Shown: positions 8,457-17,371, numbered from the stretch's first letter. The stretch: DNA of 42,355 nt from Profundicola sp964553105 (GCA_964553105.1 CAZKJO010000018.1:1-42355), one strand, 5' to 3'. The notes: generated by a model not told the origin, from the letters alone. Made by a program: numbers and translations.

Positions 8457-10127
8457 TTATTCTGGTATAAATTGAACTAGCCAAGCATCGCTTAGGACTT
8501 CGGGGCGAGATAAAGGATTGATGAAATCTTTATTTAATCTTGTAATTCTATAATTATCTACTCGATAGGATTTCCCGATAGACCAATTACTAGCTTTAAT
8601 GTCATTTGGGTGTTTATCATAAACCATCACCCAAAAAGCTTCGGTTTTGTTACGCAGAGCCATCAGACTTGTCTTTTGCGTAGTCCCTTGAATATGCCAA
8701 TCCATCGACCAGCTATATTGGCCATCGATCATATATAGATCCTTAGCTTTAATTTCATTTCTAGCAGCAACTTTTCCTAGTTTCTCACCAGCTTGATATT
8801 CTATGAGCTGTGGGTAAAAAGTAGTGTTTAAATAAATATTAGAAAATAAAATAAAACCAGCACTTACTACGACGGTGCGCTCTAATCTTGTATTGCTTCT
8901 AATAAATAATACGATCAATAGAAGAAGAGTTAAAAGTAAAATTCCAATCACCGGAATGCTTTCAAGTGGAAAAGCAATTAAACCTAAAAAGGATAGTAAA
9001 AGTAATCCTAAAGCAGCAACACTATATTGTGTAATTTGAAAAACCTTGGGAATGCGGCTTCTATAGTTTTGAAAAATTTCTACAATAGTACTCGCTGTGA
9101 ATATGGCCATTAATGGAAAAACGATATTTAAATAATGCGGAAGCTTGAATTGAGAAAAATTCATAGCAATAATAAAAAGCATTGTAGCTCCAAAACTTGA
9201 AATTTCAAGCCATTTAGCTTTGTTCCAGTTTTTAATTTTAAAATATGAAGACATATAAAACCATAAACTCCATGGTAGAAATGCCCATAATAAGGTGTGG
9301 AAATAGAAAAAATAATCGTTTTTGCTTGCGCCACCAAAGTCCTCACCACTAAAACGGCCGGTCGCTTGTCCATAGGTGATGAATTCGATTCCTTCCATGC
9401 CGAATTGCAAATAATAAGCATAAAGCATCGGTGTTGAACCCAATATGAACGCAACTAAACCTAGAGCCAATTTCCAGCTTAAAAGACGTTGCCAATAGTT
9501 TTTGTATAAAACCATGAAAAATAGGAATGCCCCAATCACAGCAATGGCTATAATGCCTTTGGTAGAATAGGCAAAAGCCGTAAATACTCCGCCTAGAACT
9601 GCTCCTAACAAAGCTTTTTTCTTTAAGAAATAAGTCCATTGCCATATTGCTAATATGCTGAACGAGGTAAGAACCGCATCTGTTCTAACATCGTGTAAGC
9701 TAAGAACAATGGCTTGAGCTGACAAAAACATTAAAGCGCTTAGCCGAGCTATGCTTTTATTTTGATAAAGTAAATCAGCTAATTTATAAGTTGCAAAACC
9801 AGCGCATAGTGTCAGCAGCAGCGCTGGAAGTCTATAGGCCCAGACTTCGAATCCGAAAAGCTCGAAACTAAAGGCCGACAGCCAAAAGTGCATATGAGGT
9901 TTGTCTAAATAATCGTTACCACCTTTCAGGATTTCCCAATAATGATTAGACTGAGCCATTTGCATCGCCATGGTGGCGTGTTGGGCACTATCATTTTCCA
10001 TTAAAGGCAACATAAGGCCATAGCTGAGAGCTACGCCTAAAAGTAGGTAGAGAACAATATAGGTGGTTTTAGAAATCACTTTATTTGGTGATAGATGGTT
10101 GCTGTTTTGGTTGATGCGTTTTTCCAT
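8457..10127 (-). CDS. Family 39 (ArnT/PMT-type) membrane glycosyltransferase
   Basis: About 556 aa from the ATG at 10127 (MEKRINQN). The protein is mostly hydrophobic, with roughly a dozen membrane helices and a soluble C-terminal domain. The first periplasmic loop has MENDSAQHATMAMQM and later YLDKPHMHFWLS, the acidic and KPP-like patterns of ArnT/GT39 enzymes, which use polyprenyl-phosphate sugars to modify lipids or proteins. The natural acceptor is not evident. Possible upstream starts at 10139-10148 would overlap phoH more; the chosen start still overlaps it by 47 nt, so the two are translationally linked. Confidence 0.75.
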   Translation of the reverse strand: MEKRINQNSNHLSPNKVISKTTYIVLYLLLGVALSYGLMLPLMENDSAQHATMAMQMAQSNHYWEILKGGNDYLDKPHMHFWLSAFSFELFGFEVWAYRLPALLLTLCAGFATYKLADLLYQNKSIARLSALMFLSAQAIVLSLHDVRTDAVLTSFSILAIWQWTYFLKKKALLGAVLGGVFTAFAYSTKGIIAIAVIGAFLFFMVLYKNYWQRLLSWKLALGLVAFILGSTPMLYAYYLQFGMEGIEFITYGQATGRFSGEDFGGASKNDYFFYFHTLLWAFLPWSLWFYMSSYFKIKNWNKAKWLEISSFGATMLFIIAMNFSQFKLPHYLNIVFPLMAIFTASTIVEIFQNYRSRIPKVFQITQYSVAALGLLLLSFLGLIAFPLESIPVIGILLLTLLLLIVLFIRSNTRLERTVVVSAGFILFSNIYLNTTFYPQLIEYQAGEKLGKVAARNEIKAKDLYMIDGQYSWSMDWHIQGTTQKTSLMALRNKTEAFWVMVYDKHPNDIKASNWSIGKSYRVDNYRITRLNKDFINPLSRPEVLSDAWLVQFIPE

Positions 10128-11058
10128 CTTCCTGGTCATAAGCATCAATAATCTTTTTCACTAATTTATGTCTAACCACATCTTTTCCATCTAAATGAAC
10201 AAAAGAAATGTCGTTTACATCTTTTAGGATGTGCATGGCTTCTATTAAACCAGACTTTTGTCTTGGCGGTAAATCAACTTGTCCGGGATCACCTGTGATA
10301 ATAAACTTGGCTCTTTTTCCCATACGAGTAAGGAACATTTTCATTTGCGAATGCGTTGTGTTCTGAGCTTCATCTAAAATCACAAATGCATTATCTAGTG
10401 TTCTACCGCGCATAAAAGCCAATGGAGCCACCTCAATAACGCCACGTTCTATGTAGTTTTCTAATTTCTCATAGTGAATCATGTCCCTTAAAGCGTCATA
10501 TAAGGGTTGTAAATAAGGATCTAGTTTTTCCTTTAAATCACCAGGTAAAAAGCCCAAACTCTCTCCGGCTTCCACAGCAGGACGAGTTAAAACAATTCGT
10601 TTAACTTCTTTATTTTTTAAAGCTCTAACGGCTAGAGCTACACTGGTATAAGTTTTTCCGGTACCAGCAGGACCAGTAGCGAACATCATATCATTTTTTG
10701 CCATTTCATCCACCATTTTTCGTTGGTTGGGTGTAATGGCTTTCACTAATATTCCGCTAACGCCGTGTACTAAGACTTCATCCTTGGGATTCATCTTTTT
10801 TGGGGCATTTTCCAATAATATTAAATCTAAATCGGTTTGATTTAAACGATTATAATATTGAATATGTTGAACGATTTCTTCAACTTTTTGCTGAAAAACA
10901 TCTAATTCCTCCGTGCTACCCACCGCTGCAACATTTCTACCACGTGCTACGATTTTAAGTTTAGGGAAATGTGAAGTAATATATTCAAGATTTTTATTTT
11001 GGCTTCCATAAAAATCTTGAATATTAATATCTTTGAGTTCGATTATTCTTTCGTGCAA
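10081..11058 (-). CDS. phoH: PhoH-like ATPase, TTG start
   Basis: 325 aa. P-loop ATPase of the PhoH/PhoL group, cytosolic; related proteins are linked to RNA metabolism and ribosome maturation. Walker A GPAGTGKT at residues 129-136 and Walker B VILDEAQN with D229/E230. An N-terminal KH-like region (KLKIVARGRNVAAVGS) is present, as in PhoL. The only start that gives the conserved N-terminus is TTG (11058-11056); no in-frame ATG occurs before residue 89. It is divergent from the SAM hydrolase gene and overlaps the downstream glycosyltransferase. Confidence 0.93.
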   Translation of the reverse strand: MHERIIELKDINIQDFYGSQNKNLEYITSHFPKLKIVARGRNVAAVGSTEELDVFQQKVEEIVQHIQYYNRLNQTDLDLILLENAPKKMNPKDEVLVHGVSGILVKAITPNQRKMVDEMAKNDMMFATGPAGTGKTYTSVALAVRALKNKEVKRIVLTRPAVEAGESLGFLPGDLKEKLDPYLQPLYDALRDMIHYEKLENYIERGVIEVAPLAFMRGRTLDNAFVILDEAQNTTHSQMKMFLTRMGKRAKFIITGDPGQVDLPPRQKSGLIEAMHILKDVNDISFVHLDGKDVVRHKLVKKIIDAYDQEDGKTHQPKQQPSITK

Positions 11059-11097
11059 ATGATTTAGATTTTAATTATTTAAAACAAAAATAAGGAA

Positions 11098-11105
11098 TAT
11101 ATTTG
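11098..11105 (+). promoter_or_regulatory. -7 box of the SAM hydrolase-hemJ operon
   Basis: TATATTTG fits TAnnTTTG perfectly and ends 11 nt before ATG 11117. A GTG in frame at 11105 overlaps this box, which argues for ATG 11117 as the real start. No clear -33 TTG is seen. Confidence 0.6.
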
Positions 11106-11116
11106 TGCATTCACAG

Positions 11117-11941
11117 ATGTCAGTAATTACTTTAACAACAGATTTCGGAAATAGAAGCTATATGGTAGCCAGCATTAAAGGCGCAATCCTAAAAGAGTTT
11201 GAAAATGTCTATTTGGTAGACATAACTCACGAGGTTGAACCTTTCAATATTGCTGAGGCTGCTTTTTTAATTCGTAATGTTTATAAGGATTTCCCAGATG
11301 GAACTGTACATATTATCGGTGTCGATTCTTTGCCTAACAAAGTCACCAAGTTGCTTGCGGCTAAAATCGATGGTCACTATTTTATCTCTGCAGATAATGG
11401 GATTTTATCACTTATTCTTGCGGAGCAACGGCCAGAAAATATGGTAGAGATCACCTTAGGTAGATTTCATGAGTTTAGTAATTTCCCCACAAGAGATATT
11501 TTTGTTCCAGTCGCTTGTCATTTATTAAGAGGAGGTAAACTAGAAGTGATTGGAAATTACACCGAAACTTATAAAGAGTTGAATACCATTCGTCCGGTGA
11601 TTCATGGTGATGATAATATTATGGGTAATGTAATCCATATCGATAATTATGGAAATGTTATAACCAATATTCAGAAAAAATTATTTGAAGAGAAGAGACG
11701 AGCTAGGAATTTCGTTATTCAAGTGAGACATCTACCTTTCGAAAAGATTGTAGATCGCTACGACGACGCCGTGAAGGATTTTGAAAATGAAGTGGACTTT
11801 CATGGAGAAAAGATGGTTTTGTTTAATTCTGCTGGTTATTTAGAAGTGGCAGTTTATAAAGGGAATCCTAATAGTTTTGGTGGAGCAAGCAGTTTGCTTG
11901 GCTTGAGTGTTGGGGATGTAATTAGCGTAGAATTTAGTTAA
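11117..11941 (+). CDS. SAM hydroxide adenosyltransferase (SAM hydrolase, DUF62 family)
   Basis: 274 aa. The family splits S-adenosylmethionine with water (hydroxide) to adenosine and methionine. N-terminal VITLTTDFGNRSYMVASIKG carries the Asp expected to bind the ribose. The central ADNGILSLIL and the C-terminal IHIDNYGNVITNI motif are typical of the SAM hydrolase/chlorinase fold. The second domain begins near residue 175. Start chosen at ATG 11117 because the alternative GTG at 11105 lies within the promoter box. hemJ starts directly after the stop codon, indicating one operon. Confidence 0.85.
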   Translation: MSVITLTTDFGNRSYMVASIKGAILKEFENVYLVDITHEVEPFNIAEAAFLIRNVYKDFPDGTVHIIGVDSLPNKVTKLLAAKIDGHYFISADNGILSLILAEQRPENMVEITLGRFHEFSNFPTRDIFVPVACHLLRGGKLEVIGNYTETYKELNTIRPVIHGDDNIMGNVIHIDNYGNVITNIQKKLFEEKRRARNFVIQVRHLPFEKIVDRYDDAVKDFENEVDFHGEKMVLFNSAGYLEVAVYKGNPNSFGGASSLLGLSVGDVISVEFS

Positions 11942-12493
11942 ATGGAATATTCAATTATAAGAGCCATTCACATCATTTTTGTGGTGAGTTATTTTGCAGG
12001 CTTGTTCTATATCGTTCGTTTATTTATTTATCATACAGAGGCGCTTTTAGATCAAGATGGCCATAAAAAAGATATTTTACATGAGCAATTCTCATTTATG
12101 GAAGAGAGATTATGGAATATTATTACAGTTCCAGCTTTCATAATTATGATTGTCTCAGGAACTTATATGCTATATCTCGGCAATTGGGCTTATTTAGAAC
12201 AAGGCTGGATGCATGTTAAACTAGGTTTTATTCTCATTTTGTTCATCTATCATTTTTGGAGTTGGAGGACTTTAAAGCAATTGCATCAAGCTAAAACTAG
12301 AATGTCTTCTACTCAGTTAAGAATGATGAATGAGGTGGCAACTTTAATTTTATTCGTGGTTGTTTTTGCTGTAGTGCTGAAAGCCATGTTTATAGCCAAT
12401 TGGTTTTGGGCATTGATTTCGTTTGTGGCGATGGGTGTTTTTATTATGCTGGTCGTTAAAATTGTTAATCGAGGTAAGAATGCCTTAAAATGA
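11942..12493 (+). CDS. hemJ: Protoporphyrinogen IX oxidase HemJ
   Basis: 183 aa inner-membrane protein with four to five helices. HemJ oxidises protoporphyrinogen IX to protoporphyrin IX in haem synthesis. The family residues are visible: H10 in RAIHIIFVVSYFAGLFYI (haem ligand in characterised HemJ) and K93 in MHVKLG. The segment RLFIYHTEA is a strong family marker. It abuts the SAM hydrolase stop (0 nt). The gene belongs to the CopD/HemJ superfamily, but the length and motifs point to HemJ. Confidence 0.88.
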   Translation: MEYSIIRAIHIIFVVSYFAGLFYIVRLFIYHTEALLDQDGHKKDILHEQFSFMEERLWNIITVPAFIIMIVSGTYMLYLGNWAYLEQGWMHVKLGFILILFIYHFWSWRTLKQLHQAKTRMSSTQLRMMNEVATLILFVVVFAVVLKAMFIANWFWALISFVAMGVFIMLVVKIVNRGKNALK

Positions 12494-12514
12494 TTTTATC
12501 CAACAATAAATGTT

Positions 12515-12522
12515 TAATTTTG
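12515..12522 (+). promoter_or_regulatory. -7 box before gldF
   Basis: TAATTTTG matches TAnnTTTG and lies 16 nt before the gldF ATG at 12539, in the 45-nt gap after hemJ. It would give gldFG a promoter of its own. Confidence 0.5.
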
Positions 12523-12538
12523 TGGTTAGGAATTCTGC

Positions 12539-13270
12539 ATGTTTACAATCTTTAAAAAAGAAATAAGAAGTTTTTTTTGTTCGCCAGGGGCTTATATCGT
12601 AGCTAGTATTTTTGTACTGATTTGCTCGTTATTTCTTTGGTTTTTTGACAATCAATATAATATTTTCAATCTTGGAAATGCTTCGCTAAGTACGTTTTTC
12701 TTTATTGCTCCTTGGGCGATGTTATTTTTAGTTCCAGCCTTAACGATGCGTCAGTTGTCGGAAGAAAAACAAATGGGTACGCTAGATTGGTTGATGACTC
12801 AGCCTATTAAAATACACCAAATCATCTTTGGTAAGTTTTTCTCGGTATTAGTTTTAATTTTATTTATGCTGACCCCAACTTTAATTTATATTCTTAGTTT
12901 GCAGCATTTTAGTATCGATGGACAGGCAGATATAGGTGCGATAGTTTCGGGATATCTAGGTTTGTTTTTATTAGGAACCTTTTTTACTACCATAGGTTTT
13001 GCCATGTCCTCTATCACTGAAAATCAGGTGGTAGCTTATGTTGCAAGTGTTTTTATCTGTTTTGTTTTATTTTATGGGTTCCAAGGATTGGCATCCTATA
13101 ACCTACTAGGGAATGCAGACTATTATATGCAGCAAATGGGTGCCGAATTTCATTATAATTCCTTTTTGAAGGGCATCATCGATAGCCGAGATGTAATTTA
13201 TTTCTTAGGCTTTTCTGGACTGTTTTTATATTTCACCTATTTCACATTACAACAACTCCAAAGACAATGA
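12539..13270 (+). CDS. gldF: Gliding motility ABC transporter permease GldF
   Basis: 243 aa with six membrane helices, an ABC-2 type permease. The N-terminus IFKKEIRSFFCSPGAYIVASIF and the loop RQLSEEKQMGTLDWLMTQPI are characteristic of GldF. In gliding Flavobacteriia, GldA (ATPase), GldF and GldG form an ABC transporter that supports gliding, although some gliding relatives lack it. gldG overlaps by 4 nt (ATGA). gldA is not in this window. Confidence 0.9.
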   Translation: MFTIFKKEIRSFFCSPGAYIVASIFVLICSLFLWFFDNQYNIFNLGNASLSTFFFIAPWAMLFLVPALTMRQLSEEKQMGTLDWLMTQPIKIHQIIFGKFFSVLVLILFMLTPTLIYILSLQHFSIDGQADIGAIVSGYLGLFLLGTFFTTIGFAMSSITENQVVAYVASVFICFVLFYGFQGLASYNLLGNADYYMQQMGAEFHYNSFLKGIIDSRDVIYFLGFSGLFLYFTYFTLQQLQRQ

Positions 13271-14940
13271 AAAAGTATCGTGCTATTATAGGAGTTTTGG
13301 TATTGCTCAGCGTTTGGCTGTTATCTCTTTTTGTTTATGAAAGATGGGATTTAACCGAAGATAAGCGGTATTCTTTTTCTGAAGGAACGCTTAGCTTATT
13401 AGAAAATATTGAAGATCCAGTCAAGGTAAATGTTTATTTAGAAGGGGATTTAACTGGTAACTTTAGAGTTCTACAGAATGAAATCAGATTTTTATTAAAT
13501 GAAATTAGTCGTAAGAATTCGCAGGTTCAATATGAGTTTATAAATCCGATAAGTGCTAATTTAAACATTGATTCATTGCGTTCCAGAGATGTTATGGATG
13601 TTTCGGTGCCAACGCAGGATAAGATTCTTCGTGTTTTTCCCTACGCTACGGTTGACACCAAAGGCAAGACAGCTAGTGTTCCTTTGTTATCCAATAAAAA
13701 GATTCCTATTGAAGAAAGAGCCTTGGCTTCTGTTGATATTTTGGAAAGCAATTTTGTAAAGGAAATTTATCGATTGAGTTTTAAGGAGCGTAAACAAATT
13801 GGTTTAATTGTTCATCACGATGAATTGTTACCAAATTATTTAGATGGATTGTTTAGAGTTGCGGCAAAAGATTATGATGTTACACCTTATACAAGTCCGT
13901 TGCAAAATGGAACCGGTAGTTTGCAATTGTCAGATTTAGATAGTTTAAGCAAGTTTGATGCATTGATTATTGCGAAACCCGTCAAGCCCTTCAGTGATAA
14001 GGATAAATTGGTAATGGATCAATATATCATGAATGGAGGGAAGACATTATGGATGTTAGAGGAGGTGGATGCCGAAATGGATAGTTTGTTTAGATCTGAG
14101 AAAATTGTTGCTTTTCCAAGAAATAATAATCTTACGGATTTAATGTTTGCTTATGGCGTGCGTTTATTGCCATCGGTGATTAAGGATTTGCAATCAAGTT
14201 ATATCACTTTAGCTATTGGCCAAGCTGGAAACAATACAGCTTATGAACAGTTTCCGTGGCCGTACTTTCCGTTGAGCATTTCTAAACAGAATCACACGAT
14301 TAATAGAAAAATAGCTAATCCTATTCGCTTTGAGTTTGCAAATCCAATTGAGATATTACCAAGAGACTCGGTGAACGCTGAGGTGTTGTTGACAACATCT
14401 AGACACGTTCAATTGCAGAAACCGATGACTTATATTGATTTCGGGGAAATTGAACAAGTAAAACCAGAGAACTATCCAGAGCAGCCAGGAGTTTATCCGA
14501 TGGCGGTTTTATTAGAAGGTTATTTTGATTCGGCTTATAAGGGTAGAATTGAATCTCAAGAAGTAGCTAATTTTAAATCGAAATCTGATTTGAATGAAAT
14601 GATTGTTATCTCGGATGGAGATTTTGCAAAAAATCATATTTTTAGAGGTGAACCTTTAGCACTAGGAGCTGATAAGTATAGTATGCGTCCTGACGTTTCT
14701 GATCAGGCAACGGTGATATATGATAATGCGACTTTCTTGATTAATTCTCTTGATTATTTAACGGGAGATGATATGATGATTGAGTTGAATGAGAAACAAA
14801 GAAAACTTCATATTTTAGACAAGAATACCGTAGCAGCTGATCAAAAGACATGGCGTTGGTATAACATTGTTTTTCCATTAATTTTTATTTGGCTAATAGG
14901 CTTGGCAGGAATGTTTATTCGCAAGAGACTCTATAGTTAG
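13267..14940 (+). CDS. gldG: Gliding motility ABC transporter substrate-binding/auxiliary protein GldG
   Basis: 557 aa. One N-terminal membrane anchor (about residues 5-24), a large periplasmic region of the ABC-transporter auxiliary type, and a C-terminal helix (WYNIVFPLIFIWLIGLAGMF) followed by the basic tail RKRLYS. This fits GldG. The N-terminal WDLTEDKRYSFSEGTLSLL pattern is typical of the family. Overlap with gldF implies coupled translation. It is followed directly by a long hairpin element (14944-15111) rather than the dnaN gene seen after gldG in some relatives, as far as I recall. Confidence 0.9.
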   Translation: MKKYRAIIGVLVLLSVWLLSLFVYERWDLTEDKRYSFSEGTLSLLENIEDPVKVNVYLEGDLTGNFRVLQNEIRFLLNEISRKNSQVQYEFINPISANLNIDSLRSRDVMDVSVPTQDKILRVFPYATVDTKGKTASVPLLSNKKIPIEERALASVDILESNFVKEIYRLSFKERKQIGLIVHHDELLPNYLDGLFRVAAKDYDVTPYTSPLQNGTGSLQLSDLDSLSKFDALIIAKPVKPFSDKDKLVMDQYIMNGGKTLWMLEEVDAEMDSLFRSEKIVAFPRNNNLTDLMFAYGVRLLPSVIKDLQSSYITLAIGQAGNNTAYEQFPWPYFPLSISKQNHTINRKIANPIRFEFANPIEILPRDSVNAEVLLTTSRHVQLQKPMTYIDFGEIEQVKPENYPEQPGVYPMAVLLEGYFDSAYKGRIESQEVANFKSKSDLNEMIVISDGDFAKNHIFRGEPLALGADKYSMRPDVSDQATVIYDNATFLINSLDYLTGDDMMIELNEKQRKLHILDKNTVAADQKTWRWYNIVFPLIFIWLIGLAGMFIRKRLYS

Positions 14941-14943
14941 CGC

Positions 14944-15111
14944 GAAGTTTTCTGCGGCCACGATAGCAGTGTAAATCCTTTTCTACAAAAGACATTTACA
15001 AAAAACGAAGTAGAAGAGTGGCGTTGGCAAACAAACTCCTTCTACAAGATTTTTTGTTGGCTTTTTTAGAAAAGATTGTAACGAATAGCGTGATAAGCCG
15101 CCCAGAAATTA
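14944..15111. repeat. Long imperfect hairpin element downstream of gldG
   Basis: The region can fold back on itself over its whole length. Outer arms: TTTCTG/CGGC/CACG (14949-14962) with CGTG/GCCG/CAGAAA (15089-15108), small bulges allowed. Middle: AATC + TTTTCTA (14974-14985) with TAGAAAAGATT (15067-15077). Then ACAAAAAA (14998-15005) against TTTTTTGT (15050-15057). Inner: GTAGAAGAGT (15010-15019) with ACTCCTTCTAC (15035-15045). The loop is 15020-15034. No coding potential is seen. It could be a structured RNA, a mobile palindromic element of the REP/MITE kind, or a processed mRNA end. Confidence 0.6.
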
Positions 15112-15412
15112 AGGTGTTGTAAATTAATATTTTAGCCTAAAAATGGGTGGTTATTTAGTGAAAAAGATTGTTAATTTACGCTTTATTTTTGATGTCGACA
15201 GAGCAATTAACGCAAAAAGAAATTTTGTTAACATAAGTTTAACAATTGTTTTTTGTAACATTATAGGAGTCCTTCCGTATATATAGATACGAGAATGAAT
15301 ACACTACCAAGTACATAATCCTATTTTTATTAGAATTTTTTCTGCAATATCTGCAGCAGATAGTCGTGTGCTTTTTCGTAAATATAAACCCTGAAAATAG
15401 AGAACATATAAT
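15112..15412 (+). other. AT-rich leader of rpoD, no gene seen
   Basis: A 301-nt stretch before rpoD. It holds a perfect palindrome AACAATTGTT (about 15241-15250), a small stem CGTAT/ATACG (15276-15291), and a TCTGCAGCAGA symmetry near 15353. No promoter matches the consensus well enough to assign. The long untranslated region may carry regulation of the sigma factor, which is inference only. Confidence 0.35.
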
Positions 15413-16279
15413 ATGCGTCAGTTAAAAATTACAAAGCAGGTAACTAATCGTGAAACGGCTTCCTTAGATAAATATCTACAGGAAATTGGAAAGGTTGACC
15501 TAATTACAGCAGAGGAGGAAGTTGAATTAGCACAGCGTATTAAGGCTGGGGACAAGGTTGCGCTAGAGAAGCTGACCAAGGCTAACTTGCGATTTGTTGT
15601 ATCGGTTGCAAAACAATACCAAAACCAAGGTTTGAGTTTACCGGATTTGATTAACGAGGGTAACTTGGGATTGATTAAAGCTGCTCAAAGATTTGATGAA
15701 ACCAGAGGATTTAAGTTTATTTCTTATGCGGTATGGTGGATTAGACAGTCGATCTTACAAGCATTGGCAGAGCAATCGAGAATTGTTCGTTTACCATTGA
15801 ATAAAATTGGTTCGATCAATAAAATTAATAAGGCTTATGCTTCTCTGGAACAAGAGCACGAGCGTGCGCCTTCTGCCGAAGAGATTTCGGATCAATTGGA
15901 TATGACGGAGGATGATGTGAAGGAGTCTATGAAAAATAGTGGTCGTCACGTATCTATGGATGCGCCTTTGGTTGAAGGAGAAGATTCTAACCTATATGAT
16001 GTGTTGCGTTCGGGTGAGTCGCCAAATCCAGATAAGGAATTAATGATTGAATCTTTGCGTGTTGAGATTGAAAGATCTTTGCAAACATTGACGCCAAGAG
16101 AAGCAGATTTGATTCGTCTTTATTTTGGTTTAAACGGAAATCATCCAATGACTTTAGAAGAGATTGGTGAAACTTTTGACCTTACAAGAGAACGAGTAAG
16201 ACAGATTAAAGAGAAAGCTATTCGTAGATTGAAACATACATCTAGAAGTAAAATCTTAAAGACTTATTTAGCTAGATAA
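15413..16279 (+). CDS. rpoD: Primary sigma factor RpoD/SigA (Bacteroidota type)
   Basis: 288 aa, the short housekeeping sigma factor of Bacteroidota, lacking region 1.1. Region 1.2 starts at ASLDKYLQEIGKVDLIT. Region 2 contains NLRFVVSVAKQYQ, GLSLPDLINEGNLGLIKA and FISYAVWWIRQSI. Region 4 contains MTLEEIGETFDLTRERVRQI, the helix-turn-helix for -33 recognition. It directs RNA polymerase to the TTG/TAnnTTTG promoters seen around this window. A strong terminator follows at 16301-16333. Confidence 0.96.
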   Translation: MRQLKITKQVTNRETASLDKYLQEIGKVDLITAEEEVELAQRIKAGDKVALEKLTKANLRFVVSVAKQYQNQGLSLPDLINEGNLGLIKAAQRFDETRGFKFISYAVWWIRQSILQALAEQSRIVRLPLNKIGSINKINKAYASLEQEHERAPSAEEISDQLDMTEDDVKESMKNSGRHVSMDAPLVEGEDSNLYDVLRSGESPNPDKELMIESLRVEIERSLQTLTPREADLIRLYFGLNGNHPMTLEEIGETFDLTRERVRQIKEKAIRRLKHTSRSKILKTYLAR

Positions 16280-16300
16280 TTTAGTTTAGAAATTATATGC

Positions 16301-16333
16301 AAAGAGGAAGGCCAGTGGTCTTCCTCTTTTTTT
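16301..16333 (+). terminator. Intrinsic terminator of rpoD
   Basis: 13-bp stem (AAAGAGGAAGGCC 16301-16313 with the complementary arm 16317-16329, one G-T pair), a 3-nt loop and a run of T to 16333. It starts 21 nt after the rpoD stop. Confidence 0.9.
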
Positions 16334-16369
16334 CTGAAACTTTAGCAAGTGTAGGATATGGCTCCAAAT

Positions 16370-16411
16370 AAAAATGTTCCAAAATTCAGAAATGAACTTT
16401 GGAACATTTTT
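16370..16411. terminator. Bidirectional terminator between rpoD and fkpA
   Basis: Perfect 14-bp stem AAAAATGTTCCAAA (16370-16383) with TTTGGAACATTTTT (16398-16411), giving a T-run on either strand. It lies 28 nt after the fkpA stop on the minus strand and backs up the rpoD terminator on the plus strand. Confidence 0.8.
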
Positions 16412-16438
16412 AGTTAAAAAAATATTTGATCTATATTT

Positions 16439-17371
16439 TTAGTTACCTGGTTTAACAGCTTCGATATTAACGCCTGGTTGACCTGGTGTAGCATTAGCTG
16501 CAGTTCCTTCTGAGATATCAATTAGCTCGATTTCGAAAATCAAAGCATCGCCTGGTCCGATTTTACCACTTCCCATATCGCCATATCCTAATTCAGATGG
16601 GATATAGAATTCATATTTTGATCCTTTAGACATTAGTTGCATTCCTTCTACCCATCCTGGGATTAGTCCACCTGATTGTAAAGTGAATTCAACTGGTTCG
16701 CCATTGTTGTTAAGGTCGGTGCTATCGAAAACATCACCATCAATTAAAGTTCCTTTATACTTAACTTTAATTTTATCACCTTCTTTTACTTTTGGTCCCA
16801 CACCTTCTTTAATTACTTTATAGGCAAGTCCACTTTCTGTAGTTTTAACACCTTCTTCTTTTTTCTTTGCTGCTAAAAAGTCTAATCCTTTTTGTTTATT
16901 GGCTGCAGCCGAATTAGCTAATTGTGTTTGATAGAACTCATCCATTACCATAGCTACTGAATCTACAGAAACTTTAAGGTTGTTTTTCTTTAAATAATCC
17001 ATCATTCCTACTAGGATTTCATCGGTGTCTAAATGACCTTGGATTACGTTATTTTCTAAAGCGCCTTTGATTTGTTTACCAATATTAAGACCATAACCGT
17101 AAGAATCTAGCGTTTTAGAATCTTTAAGGAAATCTTGAATACCTTTTTTAACTTGATCAATGTCTAGTGAATCTTCTAATTGAGGATTTTGATTGTAGCG
17201 CTCTGCATTTTGTCCTAGAGAAACTCCATAGGCATAAGATGCTTTCATATCCAAATCAGATAGCTCTACCTTTTCGCCTTTAGCATCAACACCAGAAACG
17301 ACTGCATCTCCTTCTTTTTTACAAGAAAAAACAAGGATACCTAAAGCGGCTGTTAAGATTAATTTCTTCAT
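16439..17371 (-). CDS. FKBP-type peptidyl-prolyl isomerase lipoprotein (FkpA/Mip-like)
   Basis: 310 aa. A signal peptide ending in the lipobox VFSC places the lipid-modified cysteine at residue 17, so this is a periplasm-facing lipoprotein. An N-terminal helical dimerisation region (about 45-165) resembles FkpA/Mip and is followed by the FKBP domain (about 190-285) with KVKYKGTLIDGDVFDST, GLIPGWVEGMQLM and YIPSELGYG. The domain catalyses proline isomerisation during folding of exported proteins. The C-terminal tail is low-complexity. A possible -7 box TAAAATTG (minus, 17398-17391) lies 19 nt before the ATG. Confidence 0.9.
   Translation of the reverse strand: MKKLILTAALGILVFSCKKEGDAVVSGVDAKGEKVELSDLDMKASYAYGVSLGQNAERYNQNPQLEDSLDIDQVKKGIQDFLKDSKTLDSYGYGLNIGKQIKGALENNVIQGHLDTDEILVGMMDYLKKNNLKVSVDSVAMVMDEFYQTQLANSAAANKQKGLDFLAAKKKEEGVKTTESGLAYKVIKEGVGPKVKEGDKIKVKYKGTLIDGDVFDSTDLNNNGEPVEFTLQSGGLIPGWVEGMQLMSKGSKYEFYIPSELGYGDMGSGKIGPGDALIFEIELIDISEGTAANATPGQPGVNIEAVKPGN

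Noticed and set aside
11105..11116. GTG start for the SAM hydrolase
   Set aside because: The GTG overlaps the -7 promoter box TATATTTG; ATG 11117 gives the normal N-terminus.
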